Position numbers and translations under genes: made by a program
Assembly (NCBI GenBank): GCA_033807775.1
Contig: CM066314.1
Span: 92,854,929-92,918,928 of the forward strand
Reading direction: 5' to 3'
Source of the DNA: Saussurea involucrata
Taxonomy: Eukaryota > Streptophyta > Magnoliopsida > Asterales > Asteraceae
Length of the DNA: 64,000 bases
The notes under the pieces: model-generated
What the model was told of the DNA's origin: nothing
The model's database searches: none
What the model saw: the letters and a program-made list of their open reading frames with translations, nothing else
In this document: positions 1-11,556 of the stretch, piece by piece
Layout of the letters: each line of letters opens with the position of its first letter
Numbering within the stretch: the first letter of the stretch is position 1

Positions 1-446
1 TTTATAACTTTTTTGAAGTTTGAAGTTTTCTTCATGCATGAGATGTAAGTAACACTACTAAACTTTACTTCTTGTCATGTACAAAGTCTTATGCAAATTT
101 AGGATTAAAAATATATGTTAAATTCAAATCATATTATTGTATGATTCATTACACTATCATAAACAACAAAAAGTCCATCATGCATTAAAATGAAGCTAGT
201 CTCAAGTTTGTCCCTAGCTTACATGGTAATTTGTACATTAGATAGAACTTTTGGTACAAATTACAAAGGTCATTATTGTAAATTGAAGTATAGACGATTT
301 GTACGACTTTGACCAGAAAAGTTGTAGTCATTAAGGTTAAAAGCTACACCCTTCCTTGGGTCACTATTTTTTCGGTCCAGCCTTTACCACATGGCAGTTA
401 CTATTGCAACCAATTATCTTTTACCTTTTTGTGTTTCATTACATTA

Positions 447-452
<6 letters not shown>
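1..452. other. AT-rich intergenic DNA, nothing recognised
   Basis: No ORF of credible composition and no similarity to a known element is visible on either strand. It is simple AT-rich plant intergenic sequence leading into a dinucleotide tract. Confidence 0.6.

Positions 453-510
<58 letters not shown>
453..510. repeat. (TA)n microsatellite
   Basis: About 29 uninterrupted TA units lie directly against the first fold-back element. The matching outer end of the second copy (6326) also abuts a TA tract, so these tracts are probably the preferred insertion site of the family. Confidence 0.95.
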
Positions 511-513
<3 letters not shown>

Positions 514-1955
514 GTGGGTTCAAATGAAAACTCATTTTCAATTGTGAACATGAGGATAAGTCACAACCATTGATCAAGATTTGAAAACTAATCAATGGTT
601 AAAACTTAATTAAACCAATTGAGAAGTGATTAGGGGCAAATCTGGAAATTTGAATCAACGCCTACCATGTTTGACTTTTTATTTTCTTTTTTAATTAAAA
701 AACTTTTACCCCCTTAAAGTTAAAATAATTTATCTAAAAAATTACTAATATTTTAATCAAACAAATTACATCAAAAAAACGAGAATTTCGTGCTCTTCGA
801 TATGGCATCCATCTCGATATAGTTTTTTCTTCATTTTAACCGTTTTTACGTGAAATGTCATATATTATGCACGTTTCCTGACGAATGAATATGTATGCAC
901 GTTTCCTGACGAACAACACAGTATTCAAAATGAATAATACACCATTCAGGATGAATAATACACGAATTCCTGATTCATGTATTATTAAACATGAATCGTG
1001 TATTATTCATCCTGAATAACACATTATTCACCCTGAATAACACATTATTCATGTTGAATAATATATGAATGACCCGTGAAGGTTGAACACATGACACACT
1101 CTCTTTGTTTTCTGATTCACAATCGAAACTTGGTTTTATTCTTTATGAATATGTATGCACTTCTTCAGGTGTCCCATTCAATATGAATAACAAAGGTGAA
1201 CGTTCATTCACTATTCATGATGAATAATACAATATTCAGGATGAATAATACAGTATTCAGGATGAATAATACATGAATTCATGAATCGTGTATTATTCAC
1301 CCTGAATGATGTATTATTCATACTGAATGATACATTATTCATGAAGAATAATACATGAGTGACTCGTGAAGGTGTGGAGACGTGACACACTCTCTTTTGT
1401 TCTTCGGTTCACAACCGAAACTCGATAGGTTCCCGATTCATCTCGATAGGTGTTGGGTTATGGTAATGAAGAACACGATACCTTAGGACGCTGAAGAAAG
1501 TGTTGTAGAAGGTAATGTCGAGTTACGGACTTATGGTATCGAGATGTTGTACGCACTTGAACATACATAAATATTCATACAGAATATAACACGTATATGA
1601 CATTCCACGTCAAAACGGATAAAACAACAAAAAAACTATATCGAGATGGATGTCATATCGAATAGTACGAAATTCTCGTTTTTTTATGTAATTTGTTTGA
1701 TTAAAATGTTAGTAATTTTTAAGTTATGTTATTTTAAACTTTAAGGGGGTAAAAAAATTTAATTAAAAAAGAAAATAAAAAGTCAAACATGGTAGGCGTG
1801 AGTTTTAATTAAGTTCCCTTTTTACCCCTAATCACCTTAATTAATAATTTCAATTAAAAACTCTATTTAATATGAGTCATTGGATCAATATAGATGGAAG
1901 GGCCAAGATCCGTCCTCATGTTTACAATTGAAAATGAGTTTTTATTTGAACTTTC

Positions 1956-1956
<1 letters not shown>
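511..1956 (+). mobile_element. Fold-back DNA transposon, copy A
   Basis: The ends are inverted repeats of each other: the left end reads GTTCAAATGAAAACTC with TTTTCAATTGTGAACATGAGG, and the right end is its complement (about 1908-1951). The inner parts also pair: the block at about 780-850 (CATCTCGATATAG, then the TTTTTACGTGAAATGTCATAT region) recurs inverted at about 1590-1690. The centre (about 930-1380) is a dense field of short inverted and direct ATTCAGGATGAATAATAC-type repeats, so most of the element can fold on itself. There is no coding capacity, so it is non-autonomous. The superfamily is not determined because the flanks are microsatellite and hide any TSD. Copy B at 4805-6326 is the same element in the opposite orientation. 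Confidence 0.75.

Positions 1957-1988
<32 letters not shown>
1957..1988. repeat. (CT)n(TA)n microsatellite
   Basis: A compound CT then TA tract directly follows the right end of fold-back copy A. The same compound structure recurs at 2464-2505 after a second small fold-back element. Confidence 0.9.
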
Positions 1989-2277
1989 CATTATTTATGA
2001 AAAAGATTTACGAGAACCCTCAAATATAAAAGAACCTAAAAAAATATCGATGAAAAATATCGCATAACTGATGTCAAATTAAAGATAACAAAATGACTAC
2101 TTTTCAATGTAATTTGTTTTGTTTCAGTATTTGTTGTTTTCGCTGATTTTCAATTTTGAAAATTAGAAGGAAATGTTTTTACCTTGTATGAAAAGTGCTT
2201 ATAACCACCTTTTTAATCTCATTCACTAAATCATCTTAATTTAACAGTTTGGATGGTTCTTCGATTCTTTTTATATA

Positions 2278-2462
2278 GGATTAGGTTCAGAGAAAAAGCT
2301 AAAAAAAACCCGAAAAATCGAGGAAAACTCTGGTAGCTTTCATCTGGACACTTGTGCATACAAGTAATTTGTAACATGCACAAGTACATATCGTCCAGAT
2401 GAAGAGCTACTAGTGAGTTCCTCGGTTTTTAACATATTTCTAAGGTTCTCCCCTGACCTCCA
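2278..2462. mobile_element. Small hairpin MITE
   Basis: Inner arms GTAGCTTTCATCTGGAC and CTTGTGCAT (2330-2366) pair with ATGCACAAG and GTCCAGATGAAGAGCTAC (2376-2411). Outer, weaker pairing extends through AAAATCGAGGAAAACTC and its counterpart GAGTTCCTCGGTTTTT. The whole unit is about 180 bp and non-coding, and it abuts a CT/TA microsatellite. The exact ends and TSD are uncertain. Confidence 0.6.
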
Positions 2463-2463
2463 T

Positions 2464-2505
<42 letters not shown>
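2464..2505. repeat. (CT)n(TA)n microsatellite
   Basis: A compound CT then TA dinucleotide tract lies next to the small hairpin MITE. Confidence 0.9.
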
Positions 2506-2582
2506 GTCGTCTAATACTAATAAACCATAATTAATGCTTATATAATATAGATATTTATGAACAATTATTATGATTCTTTAAT

Positions 2583-4586
2583 GGGAAATTAATTAAAATA
2601 CCCCAAGTTTGACCAAGTGTTACCAAAATGCCCTAAATCTCTCCCAGTTTGCCAAAATGACCTTTTTCCGCGATGGAGCCCGCGATCGCGGGCTCAGGGA
2701 CCATTTCTGACATTTTTTTAAACTTGCAGGGACCATTTTTGAAAAATTCAATACCGCGATCGCGAAGGAATCCCGCGATGGTTTAATTTTTGTGACTTTT
2801 CAATTGCAAGGGATTATTTTTGAAAAATTCCAGGGACCATTTTTGAAAATTTGACCCGCGTAGACCACTGTTCACCCCGCGTTTCGTCCAATTTGATGAA
2901 TTTAAAATGAAATGTTACACTTTCAACCCCTATACCTTTTACTTTCATTATTATTCAATTTTAAAATAATGAAAGTAAAAGGTATAAAGTAAAGTAAGTA
3001 AATAAGTATAGGGGTTGAAAGTGTAAATTTCAATTCCAAATTGTGATTTTGATTTCATATTTACACTTTCAACCCCTATACTTATTTACTAAGTTTACTT
3101 TATACCTTTTACTTTCATAATTTAATTTTACATTTAACACATATAATCGTTTATTGACTAAAATACGTTAAAAAAATACGTTTTAATTTTAACAAATTAC
3201 ACCATTATAATCGTCTCTTCGATACGTTCGAAATGAGCCCAATCTTGAATTTTTTTGGATTTATATATTTTAATATATACCATATACAGTTGTACTTTTA
3301 GGTAGCGTTTGATACACATATTAGATGGGACGGGACGTAACTGGACGAGACTGAACTGGATGGGACGGGACGAGACTGAACTGGAGGAGATAATTTTAAT
3401 CTAAGTTACGTTGGAAAAAAGGGTATTTTAGTAATCTGGTGTTTTAGTCCCATGTTGTTCCACCTATTTTGGTGGAACAAAAAATCTTATGTTTTGTCCT
3501 ATTAAAACTTGTTTTTGTTCCATGTTGTCCCATCTGATTTTTGTCCCATGGCATACCAAACATGAAACTGTTTTTTTTTTTTTTGTCCCGTCCCATCCCA
3601 TCCAGTCTGCGTACCAAACACACCCTTATAGTTAAAATACGTTTTATTTATTTTATTATCGATCCTTTTATGCATACTCTGTAACTGCAAATACTTCAGC
3701 TCCAAACACACATGAATCATCATTCGTCAAATACCCATTTTCACAATTCTTAAATGAGTCCAGTGATACCAACTTGTCAAAACCTCATTTCATATTCTTC
3801 TCGTAAAACCTTCTCCTATTGCCATTCACGATATCTATAAACACATTCAAATAATAATAATTTAAAACGATTTAATGAATTAGTTAATATATGATTATTA
3901 TGTTAATGCGATAGGAGTGTAAAAAAAAATTGAAAAAAAAAATAAGAGATGTACCATAAATTAAATAATTAACTATAAATGTATGAATTTTAAATATAAA
4001 AAATATTTTTTATGTAGTGTATAACTGTATATGATATATATTAAAATATATAAATCCAAAAAATTCAAGATTGGGCTCATTTCGAACGTATCGAAGAGAC
4101 GATTATAATGGTGTAATTTGTTAAAATTAAAACGTATTTTTTTAACGTATTTTAGTTAATAAACGATTATATGTGTTAAATGTAAAATTAAAATAATGAA
4201 AGTAAAAGGTATAAAGTAAATTTAGTAAATAAGTATAGGGGTTGAAAGTGTAACATTTCATTTTAAATTCATCAAATTGGACGAAACGCGGGGTGAACAG
4301 TGGTCTACGCGGGTCAAATTTTCGAAAATGGTCCCTGGAATTTTTCAAAAATGATCCCTTGCAATTGAAAAGTCACAAAAATTAAACCATCGCGGGATTC
4401 CTTCGCGATCGTGAGATTGAATTTTTCAAAAATGGTCCCTGCAAGTTTAAAAAAGTGTCAGAAATGGTCCCTGAGCCCGCGATCGCGGGCTCCATCGCGG
4501 AAAAAAGGGCATTTTGACAAACTGGGAGGGATTTAGGGCATTTTGGTAACACTTGGTTTGACTTAGGGTATTTTAATTAATTTCCC
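2583..4586. mobile_element. Non-autonomous MULE (Mutator-like) with long TIRs
   Basis: The element begins GGGAAATTAATTAAAATACC and ends with the complement. It is flanked by a perfect 9-bp duplication, TTCTTTAAT, at 2574-2582 and 4587-4595, the target-site length typical of Mutator-like elements. The terminal inverted repeats are very long: about 2583-3297 pairs with about 4020-4586, with some gaps. They include a GC-rich palindromic block around CCCGCGATCGCGGG that contrasts with the AT-rich surroundings. No transposase ORF is present; minus-strand ORFs inside (for example 4142-4348) lie in repeat arms and look spurious. The centre carries a nested MITE. Confidence 0.88.
3301..3625. mobile_element. 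PIF/Harbinger (Tourist-like) MITE
   Basis: It is 325 bp long with imperfect TIRs. The left end is GGTAGCGTTTGATAC with GATGGGACGGGAC; the right end, read as complement, is GGGTGTGTTTGGTACGC with GATGGGATGGGACGGGAC. TTA lies on both sides (3298-3300 and 3626-3628), which is the 3-bp TSD of PIF/Harbinger MITEs. It is inserted within the MULE and so is younger than it. There is no coding capacity. Confidence 0.85.
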
Positions 4587-4595
4587 TTCTTTAAT

Positions 4596-4804
4596 TATGC
4601 TTGAGATATACATTAAAGTTGATAAGATTCATTAATATGATAAAGACTTTAGATTAGAAAACTAGACAAAATCAATTATTTATTAGACTAGATGAATGAC
4701 TAAGATTGAGTTGCATAGTTAGTTAGAATTTGATGGGTTGTAAATAAGCGTCCCCTTGTATGTGTGTGTGTCTAAATAAATAAATATATATATATATATA
4801 TATA
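4596..4804. other. AT-rich spacer with (TG)n and (TA)n tracts
   Basis: No gene is visible. A short TG tract and a TA tract lead into fold-back copy B. Confidence 0.6.
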
Positions 4805-6322
4805 GAGAAAAGTTCAAATAAAAACTCAATTTCAATTGTGAACATGAGGACGGATCTTGGCCCTTCCATCTATATTGATCCAATGACTCATATTAAATAA
4901 AGTTTTTAATTGAAATTATTAATTAAGGCGATTAGGGGTAAAAAGGGAAGATAATTAAAACCCACGCCTACCATGTTTGACTTTTTATTTTCTTTTTTAA
5001 TTAATTTTTTTACCCCCTTAAAGTTTAAAATAAATTAACTTAAAAATTACTAACATTTTAATCAAACAAATTACATCAAAAAAATGAGAATTTCGTGTTC
5101 TTCGCTATGACATCCATCTCGATATAGTTTTTTTTTGTTGTTTTAACCGTTTTTACGTGAAATGTCATATATGTGTTATATTCGGTATGAATATTTATGT
5201 ATGTTCAAGTGCGTACAACATCTCGACACCGTAAGTCCGTAACTCGACATCACCTTCTACAACACTTTCTTCAGCGTCCTAAGGTATCGTGTTCTTCATT
5301 ACCATAACCCAACACCTATCGAGATGAATCGGGAACCTATCGAGTTTCGATTGTGAACCGATGAACAAAAGAGAGTGTGTCACGTCTCCACACCTTCACG
5401 ACTCACTCATGTATTATTCTTCATTAATAATGTATCATTCAGTATGAATAATACATCATTCAGGGTGAATAATACACGATTCATGAATTCATGTATTATT
5501 CATCCTGAATACTATATTATTCATCCTGAATATTGTATTATTCATCATGAATAGTGAATGAACGTTCACCTCTGTTATTCATACTGAATGTGAACACCTG
5601 AAGAAGTGCATACATATTCATAAAGAATAAAACCAAGTTTCGGTTGTGAATCGGAAAACAAAGAGAGTGCATCCTGTGTTCATCCTTCACGGGTCATTCA
5701 TATATTATTCAACATGAATAATGTGTTATTCAGGGTGAATAATGTGTTATTTAGGGTGAATAATGTGTTATTCAGGATGAATAATACACGATTCATGTTT
5801 TATAATACATGAATCAGGAATTCGTGTATTATTCATCCTGAATGTTGTATTATTCATTTTGAATACTGTGTTATTCGTCATGAATAGTGAATGAACGTTC
5901 CTCTTTGTTATTCATACTGAATATGCACACCAGGAAACGTGCATACATATTCATACCGAATATAACACATACATAGCATTTCACGTAAAAACGGTTAAAA
6001 TGAAGAAAAAACTATATCGAGATGGATGTCATATCGAAGAGCACGAAATTCTCGTTTTTTTGATGTAATTTGTTTGATTAAAATATTAGTAATTTTTAAG
6101 ATAAATTATTTGAAACTTTAAGGGGGTAAAAGTTTTTTAATTAAAAAAGAAAATAAAAAGTCAAACATGGTAGGCGTTTATTCAAATTTTCAGATTTGCC
6201 CCTAATCACTTGTCAATTGGTTTAATTAAGTTTTAACCATTGATTAGTTTTCCAAATCTTGATCAATGGTTGTGACTTGTCCTCATGTTCACAATTGAAA
6301 ATGGGTTTTCATTTGAAACCAC

Positions 6323-6326
<4 letters not shown>
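4805..6326 (-). mobile_element. Fold-back DNA transposon, copy B (inverted to copy A)
   Basis: This is the reverse-complement counterpart of 511-1956. Its left end matches the inverted right end of A and its right end matches the inverted left end of A. The central field of ATTCA/TGAAT short repeats (about 5400-5940) is shared. It is slightly longer than A (1.52 versus 1.45 kb) and diverged by substitutions and small indels. Together A and B form the arms of a palindrome of nearly 6 kb with the MULE near the centre. Non-coding. Confidence 0.75.

Positions 6327-6367
<41 letters not shown>
6327..6367. repeat. (TA)n microsatellite
   Basis: A TA tract lies between fold-back copy B and another element-like end at 6368 that begins GGGGCTTAATCAAATGAGAAC. 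Confidence 0.9.
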
Positions 6368-6370
<3 letters not shown>

Positions 6371-7116
6371 GCTTAATCAAATGAGAACTGATTATTTTGT
6401 GGTAACCGTAAGAACCAATTTCAGCCACACATTTAAAATAACTAATATAAATTTTAAATAAATACAAAAGGGTGTTTTAGTAAATTTGTTTCCTAAATCT
6501 AATTAAATCCTAAAATATCTCCCTATATTCAGCATACGTCTCTCTCATCTCCCTCACTTTTTCTATCTACCAAATACCAAAAACCTAAGAGCCTCCATAC
6601 CTCCTTTCATCACAGCCGCCGCACACCCCCACCCCCCTCACCGGTGTACTTCTCTCTCCTTCATCACAACCGCCACACCCCCCGGCGTACGTCTCTCTCC
6701 TCTCCCTCACTTTTTCTCTGCTTCATATTCTTCGTTTCTCAGATCTGGACCAGGAAAAGGGCTCTGATTCCAGCCAGTGCCATATTAATCGTTAGGCCTA
6801 ACGACAAAGCGATTGAAGTTCTTCGTTTGATCATCACACAAGCTTCGAGATGGAGATGAACCCACCACTGTGTTCCATCTAGAAAGGATTAATGCAGGTT
6901 ACACTCTGACAATGATCATCACACACGATTTGAGAATGAAGAGAGGATTAATGCCAGGTTGAACACATGATCAAGGGCATTGGTGATGATGATCGAATAT
7001 GTTATTCCTCTTGTGGCGGTGAAAAATAGTGATGTGATATGCAGGTTTACAAGGAGTTAAAATCAACGATGATGAGGAAATATCTGATTCCTCCGACGAC
7101 GATGAAGAGTGGTATA
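6368..7116. other. Low-confidence DNA-element end and gene-like debris
   Basis: The first 60 bp (GGGGCTTAATCAAATGAG onwards) resemble the ends of microsatellite-flanked elements such as those at 511 and 6326, but no matching second end is seen before 7117. The 71-codon ORF at 6644 is low-complexity and not convincing. At 7041-7116 a short open stretch on the plus strand encodes an acidic peptide containing DDEEISDSSDDDEEW, preceded by ATATGCAG. It could be an exon fragment of a host or captured gene, cut by the insertion of element C1 at 7117. Confidence 0.35.
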
Positions 7117-8083
7117 TGTTAGTCCCAGATAGCTATAACAAGTATTGTAGAAGGGGGGTTGAATACAATACTAAAAAAATTTCACAATTTTAATTCTATT
7201 ATTGAAAAACTTCAACAAGAATTACACATAGAAACTAAAGACTGTTGCGGAAAAGAACAGATAAACTATTCTAACAATCTTTCACAAAGTAAACAAAACA
7301 AAACAACTAAGAACACTTAGAACAAAGCTATGAAGTTTTTAATCAATATGGAGATTTCTTGCACTGAGAGAGATGTCCAAAAAGCGTGGTTTGCATGGGA
7401 GCCTTCTACTTCCTTTTATAGTTTGAAGAACTGTACTAAGCATTAAATGATTGGGACACCTGTCTTCAGGGGACTTGCTTCGTACCAGTAGACTTCTGAA
7501 AAGTTGATATGTCATGATCACCTTTTCCTTGGTACAAGGAATAGAACCCATGCTGAAAGGGACCTTATCTAAAAATAGATAAGATGACAAAAAGTCACTT
7601 TTACCAGCAATAGATATTGTCCTAAAATAAATGATCTTCTTGATGTGTATTCCAAGACAATTGCACCGAAGGGGGGGTCCACCGAAATAATTGTCATAGG
7701 TCTTTAAAAACATCTGCAAAGAAAACCATTCACACGAAGATCCCACCGATTTGACCATCCTTATCGGTGGGAACAATCTGGTCGATGTGTGAGCACACAA
7801 TCGGTGGGAAGGACGTCCAATGATGTGTGAAGACACCATCGGTGGGGAGGATGTCCACCGATGTGTGAAGACACAATCGTTGGATGTTGACTTGTATGTT
7901 TCTTGAGAAGAGTCTTCTTATTCTTCAATGAGAATTTCTTCAAGCTTGGTTTCGGTTGATCATCGACTTCACCGAACAATTGCTATCTTGTACAAGTCAT
8001 TTAAAGAACCATGCTAAAATATTCTAAGTAAGAGTATAGGAAAGAACATTGGTGAGTCAATTTCAAATCTTGATGACCCAACA
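7117..8083 (-). repeat. C1 3' LTR
   Basis: The 967-bp LTR runs TGTTAG..CCAACA on the plus strand. Its boundary is fixed on the right by the PPT complement (ATCTCCCCCTA). Near its element-3' end it keeps GTATTCAACCCCCC with TTCTACAA, also found in the C2 LTR. At about 7660-7980 it holds roughly eight copies of an ATCGGTGG/CCACCGAT motif in both orientations. The partner 5' LTR is outside the window, so divergence cannot be judged. The 166-codon minus ORF inside (7339-7839) is not credible. Confidence 0.85.
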
Positions 8084-8527
8084 ATCTCCCCCTATTTGAA
8101 TTTGAGCTCTATCCTTAGAATATTTAAGAGTAATAAAAAGTAAAATGCATTTCGACCCTTTTTACTCTTTTTGGGTTCTTTTCACATAGACCATTCTTTT
8201 TGATCTATTTTTCTTTTGTATGAGCATGTATACTATATACAATATTTACAAGTAAAATAACTATGTTCAACAATGGAATTCAAAGTAGAAGAGTACTTGC
8301 ATTACCGAAATGTTCATTACATTTGGAAATGAAGAAAAATCTTACAAGTACTTCGAAGAATGAAAATGAAAACACACGGATCATTTTCTCATTTTCTGTC
8401 GGCGCTTGATCTCAGCAAGGATGTTCTGATAGAGAGGATGTGCTTCGGGGATGTTAGGCATCAGATTGGATATGCCTTCAAGAAGTATGATGTCGGCCAA
8501 GGGGATTTGAGGGAACCTGAAGAACCG
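8084..8527 (-). other. C1 polypurine tract and 3' untranslated region
   Basis: The PPT complement ATCTCCCCCTATTTG sits directly against the LTR at 8084. The rest, up to the end of the third ORF at 8528, is AT-rich with no credible ORF. The 65-codon plus ORF at 8360 is a shadow. Confidence 0.75.
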
Positions 8528-11500
8528 TCAGTGGCAGAATCCATCATTGAAATATAATCCAGGAATCGGTGAGAAGCTTATCGTGGTTGATGGATAAGTG
8601 GTTGAAGTGGGAAGAGACAAATTTAAATTGTCCACATAGGGAATCCTTCCTTTCTTTGCCAAGTCTTTGAAGATGTTATCGGGGACTTTTTGGTTCTTTG
8701 TATTCGGGAGGCGGATGTCTTCCTTGAGGGATTGAAGCTTGGCTCTATCATCGGTGGAGAGGACGATGTTATGTTTCTTGTTTACGTCATTCATTTTATT
8801 CATCAAGCCTTCAATGTAATCGACGAATACATCTTTCTTTGGATTAATGCTCTTCACTAGAAGTTTAGAGAGTTCAAACTATTCGGAGAGGCCGAATTGT
8901 TTCAAGTGGTAATCTCTAATACTTCTTGGCACACCTTCTTCTCTTTCGATGATCAGTCTAATGTCGGCCGGATTGGCTTTAGAAGTGGCAATCTTGATAC
9001 TAGTGATTGGAGACCTGTTGGTTCGTTAGTGCATCGTCTTTTTGTACCAAGAAATTTCCTCATCCTTTTCTTCCTGAAGAGCACTCAGTGCCGATTTCTG
9101 AGTTTTGATGGCATCGGTAGATTTTACTTTTGCTACTTCCTCCTTGGCAGCTTTCAGAGAAAGAGCTTGAGATTCATCCAAAGCTTTTTGAGCAAGTCTA
9201 GCCTCCGCAATTTCATGAGGAGATAGACCGAGATCGGTGGTAAATGCTTGAGATGGAGGCTTGAGTTTTAGTGTTTGGGCATCCTCAGGTCGGGCCCCAT
9301 ACTTAGCTAGCTCCTTCTTTTTCTTTTCTTCTTTTGCCACTGCTTCGGCCGAGATAACTTTCTTTCCTTTGTCTTTGGGAGCCTTGCTAGCTTGCTCCCC
9401 CTCAGAAGATGCATGGATTTTCTCCCCTCAACTGTTGCAAGAGTTGTCTCCACCGATGGAGTTTTGATTTGTGAAGCAATGTCCACCGATGGTTCATGTT
9501 GAATCGGTGGTGGTGAAGACTTCGGTAGAGACTTTGGTGAGGATGTTTTCGGTGGAGACTTTTGTGGAGTAACCTTCGGCGACGATCTCTCCACCGATTG
9601 TTGAGGAGAGGAGGAAATGCCAAAAGGTTTGGAAAGAGTTGAAGTGGTACCTGGAAGATCGGTGGCTTTCTTTGAAATGTGGATGTGTGCTTGATCGGTG
9701 GGATGAGAAGGCTGATTACTGTTTGTTCGTTTGACCGAAGGCAATTTCGGCGGTGGTTCAGATTTCTCCCCCTCAGCAGCAGCCGACTCAGTCTTAACCT
9801 TCAAACCCAAGAGAGTAAATACCTTATCAAGCTTTAAGTGTAGAAGTTCGATACTTGCAGGATTAACACTCGTCAAGGTAAAATCACCCAGATCTAAATC
9901 CTAATCCAGGCTTTGTTCAAGAAGATCAACCTTTTGATGTAGACGTTCAAGAGATTGAGATAAAGAAGTCCGAAGGGCTTGATGATGAGTTGCCCGATCA
10001 ATCAGACGAAAAAGCTCGGGATCTTTGACATCAATAGAAGCTTTGATTGAGGCAAGAGACATGGCTAAGTTGTTGTGGGATTCAGACAAATTTTCCACCT
10101 TTGAAGATACGGTAGCCACATTGTCAGTGAGAGGCCGAAGAAGGTCTTGAAGAGACGAATCCAAGAACTGAAGCTGTTGAGATTCCAATGCCGAAATACG
10201 CTCATTAGCTTGAGCAATCATAGACAGAGTGGAGCGTTTGAATGATTCGAATTGAGTACCCACCATCCTACATTGACGGGCACCTTCTTGGACTTCAGAT
10301 ATTAGGTCACTCGGTAGCCGAATACCTATAATGGGAGGATCACGAACCTCCGATAGATCGAAAGGTGGATATGTTGGTGACAACCGGGAATGAGGTAGAG
10401 GTAGGATTATGTCGTCAACAGATGGGGAGGAGGATGGATGGGTGCATGATGGATCGGGGTAAAGGACCCTTTGTCGGGGTATCGGCGGGGGAGATGGCGG
10501 ATGTTGGGGAGGGGATTGTGAAGAGGAAGAGCTATCCTCAGATTGGTGAGTGATCGGGGATCGGTGTGGGGTTGGTGATCGGTGTGGGGTTGGAGATCGG
10601 TGAGGGGTTGGGGATCGGTGAGGGGAGGTGATCGGTGGCGGGGATTGGTGAGGTGAAGCGATCGGGGTTGTTATTTTCGGTGATGGAGAAGTGTGTTTTG
10701 GTGGAGAAGCTGGATCGGTGGTGAGATCATCGGTGATCATGGCAACAATCGACTCGTTGGAAATGTTTCTAGGAGAGCCAATGTCCTCCAATAAAAAATC
10801 AAAGAAGTTTCTTGGGGGGGGGGGGGGGGGGGGACATTTCTGTGGGGGAACCCTCAGCGAGTTGTGCATCATCGATCTCATAACGATCGGGTGTAAGGTT
10901 GTGCAGTGCAAATTCGGTGCCTTCGAGGGGAGAGACCCCGAAGTCATCTCCACCACCCAAAGAAGCGAGTGGGGAGGTACGTTGTGGTTCCTCCAAATGT
11001 ACAACTGAAGCCTGTGGAAAGGCAACAGAGGAGTCGGTGGGGTTGATAGCGGATTCCCTTGGCCCGGAGGGGTGAAGTTCAACAACTGGCGATTTTTTAG
11101 AATCGTCAGTTGGCTTAGTCGGTTAGGCCGAAGGCTTTCGAGACCTCTTTAAAGGAGACCTCGAAGGGGATGTTGAGTGCCTCCGCTTACGAGATGGCTT
11201 TTGAACTGGGGAAGCCTCCGAGGGATCTCTCGGTGGCGTGGTTCGAGAAGCGGGTGCGGAGGTGTCGGTGGCCTTTTGTCGTTTCTTTTAAGCGCCACCC
11301 AACGTCACTCGGGGACGAGAATAAGGGGCCACTACAACTTGGGGTTCCTCGGGAACTTCCAGGTGTTGAAACCCAGGAGCTTCCGCCTCACCGCAGTGCA
11401 GATCGGGAGATAAAGCAAAAGAAAGCATACCTTGGCGTAGAGGGCGATCAGTAGCGAGGCGGCCAACATTGAGAGTCTTTTGGCCAACAATGGGAAATGA

Positions 11501-11556
11501 CCAGTCATAAGAGAAACGAGGAGATTGAGACTTGCGATCCGAGTCCAACGCCGAGC
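8528..11556 (-). pseudogene. C1 third ORF, C-terminal part (broken)
   Basis: This continues the third ORF of C1 after the G1 insertion point (11556). The minus-strand protein is rich in Pro, Ser, His and Arg, with repeated SPTPHRS units at about 10550-10640. A coiled-coil segment follows (about 9910-10250; heptad-like leucines, ending LHQKVDLLEQSLD), then a Lys/Glu-rich segment (9030-9340) and a C-terminal segment (8528-8857). Breaks seen are a 20-G tract at 10814-10833 where the reading frame changes, an in-frame TAG after LLEQSLD (9901-9903), a frame change near 9320, and in-frame stops at about 9027 and 8877. Function is unknown. In SIRE elements this position is called env-like, but no signal peptide or membrane segment is evident here. 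Confidence 0.65.
10814..10833. repeat. (G)20 homopolymer in C1 third ORF
   Basis: Twenty consecutive G lie in what should be a proline codon run of the minus-strand ORF. The credible frame upstream (about 10834-10996, Pro-rich at its end) and the credible frame downstream (9904-10810) differ by a shift at this tract. It is either a real slippage mutation or a base-calling artefact. Confidence 0.9.

Noticed and set aside
391..573. 60-codon ORF with Ile/Tyr run
   Set aside because: It is a translation of the TA microsatellite.
6644..6859. 71-codon plus ORF with hydrophobic stretch
   Set aside because: Low-complexity CT-rich sequence, no family resemblance, next to debris; not supported as a gene.
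7339..7839. 166-codon minus ORF
   Set aside because: Lies wholly inside the C1 LTR; open by chance through the ATCGGTGG repeats.
9026..9340. Independent Lys/Glu-rich small gene
   Set aside because: In frame with 8528-8857 through two stops; it is part of the broken C1 third ORF.
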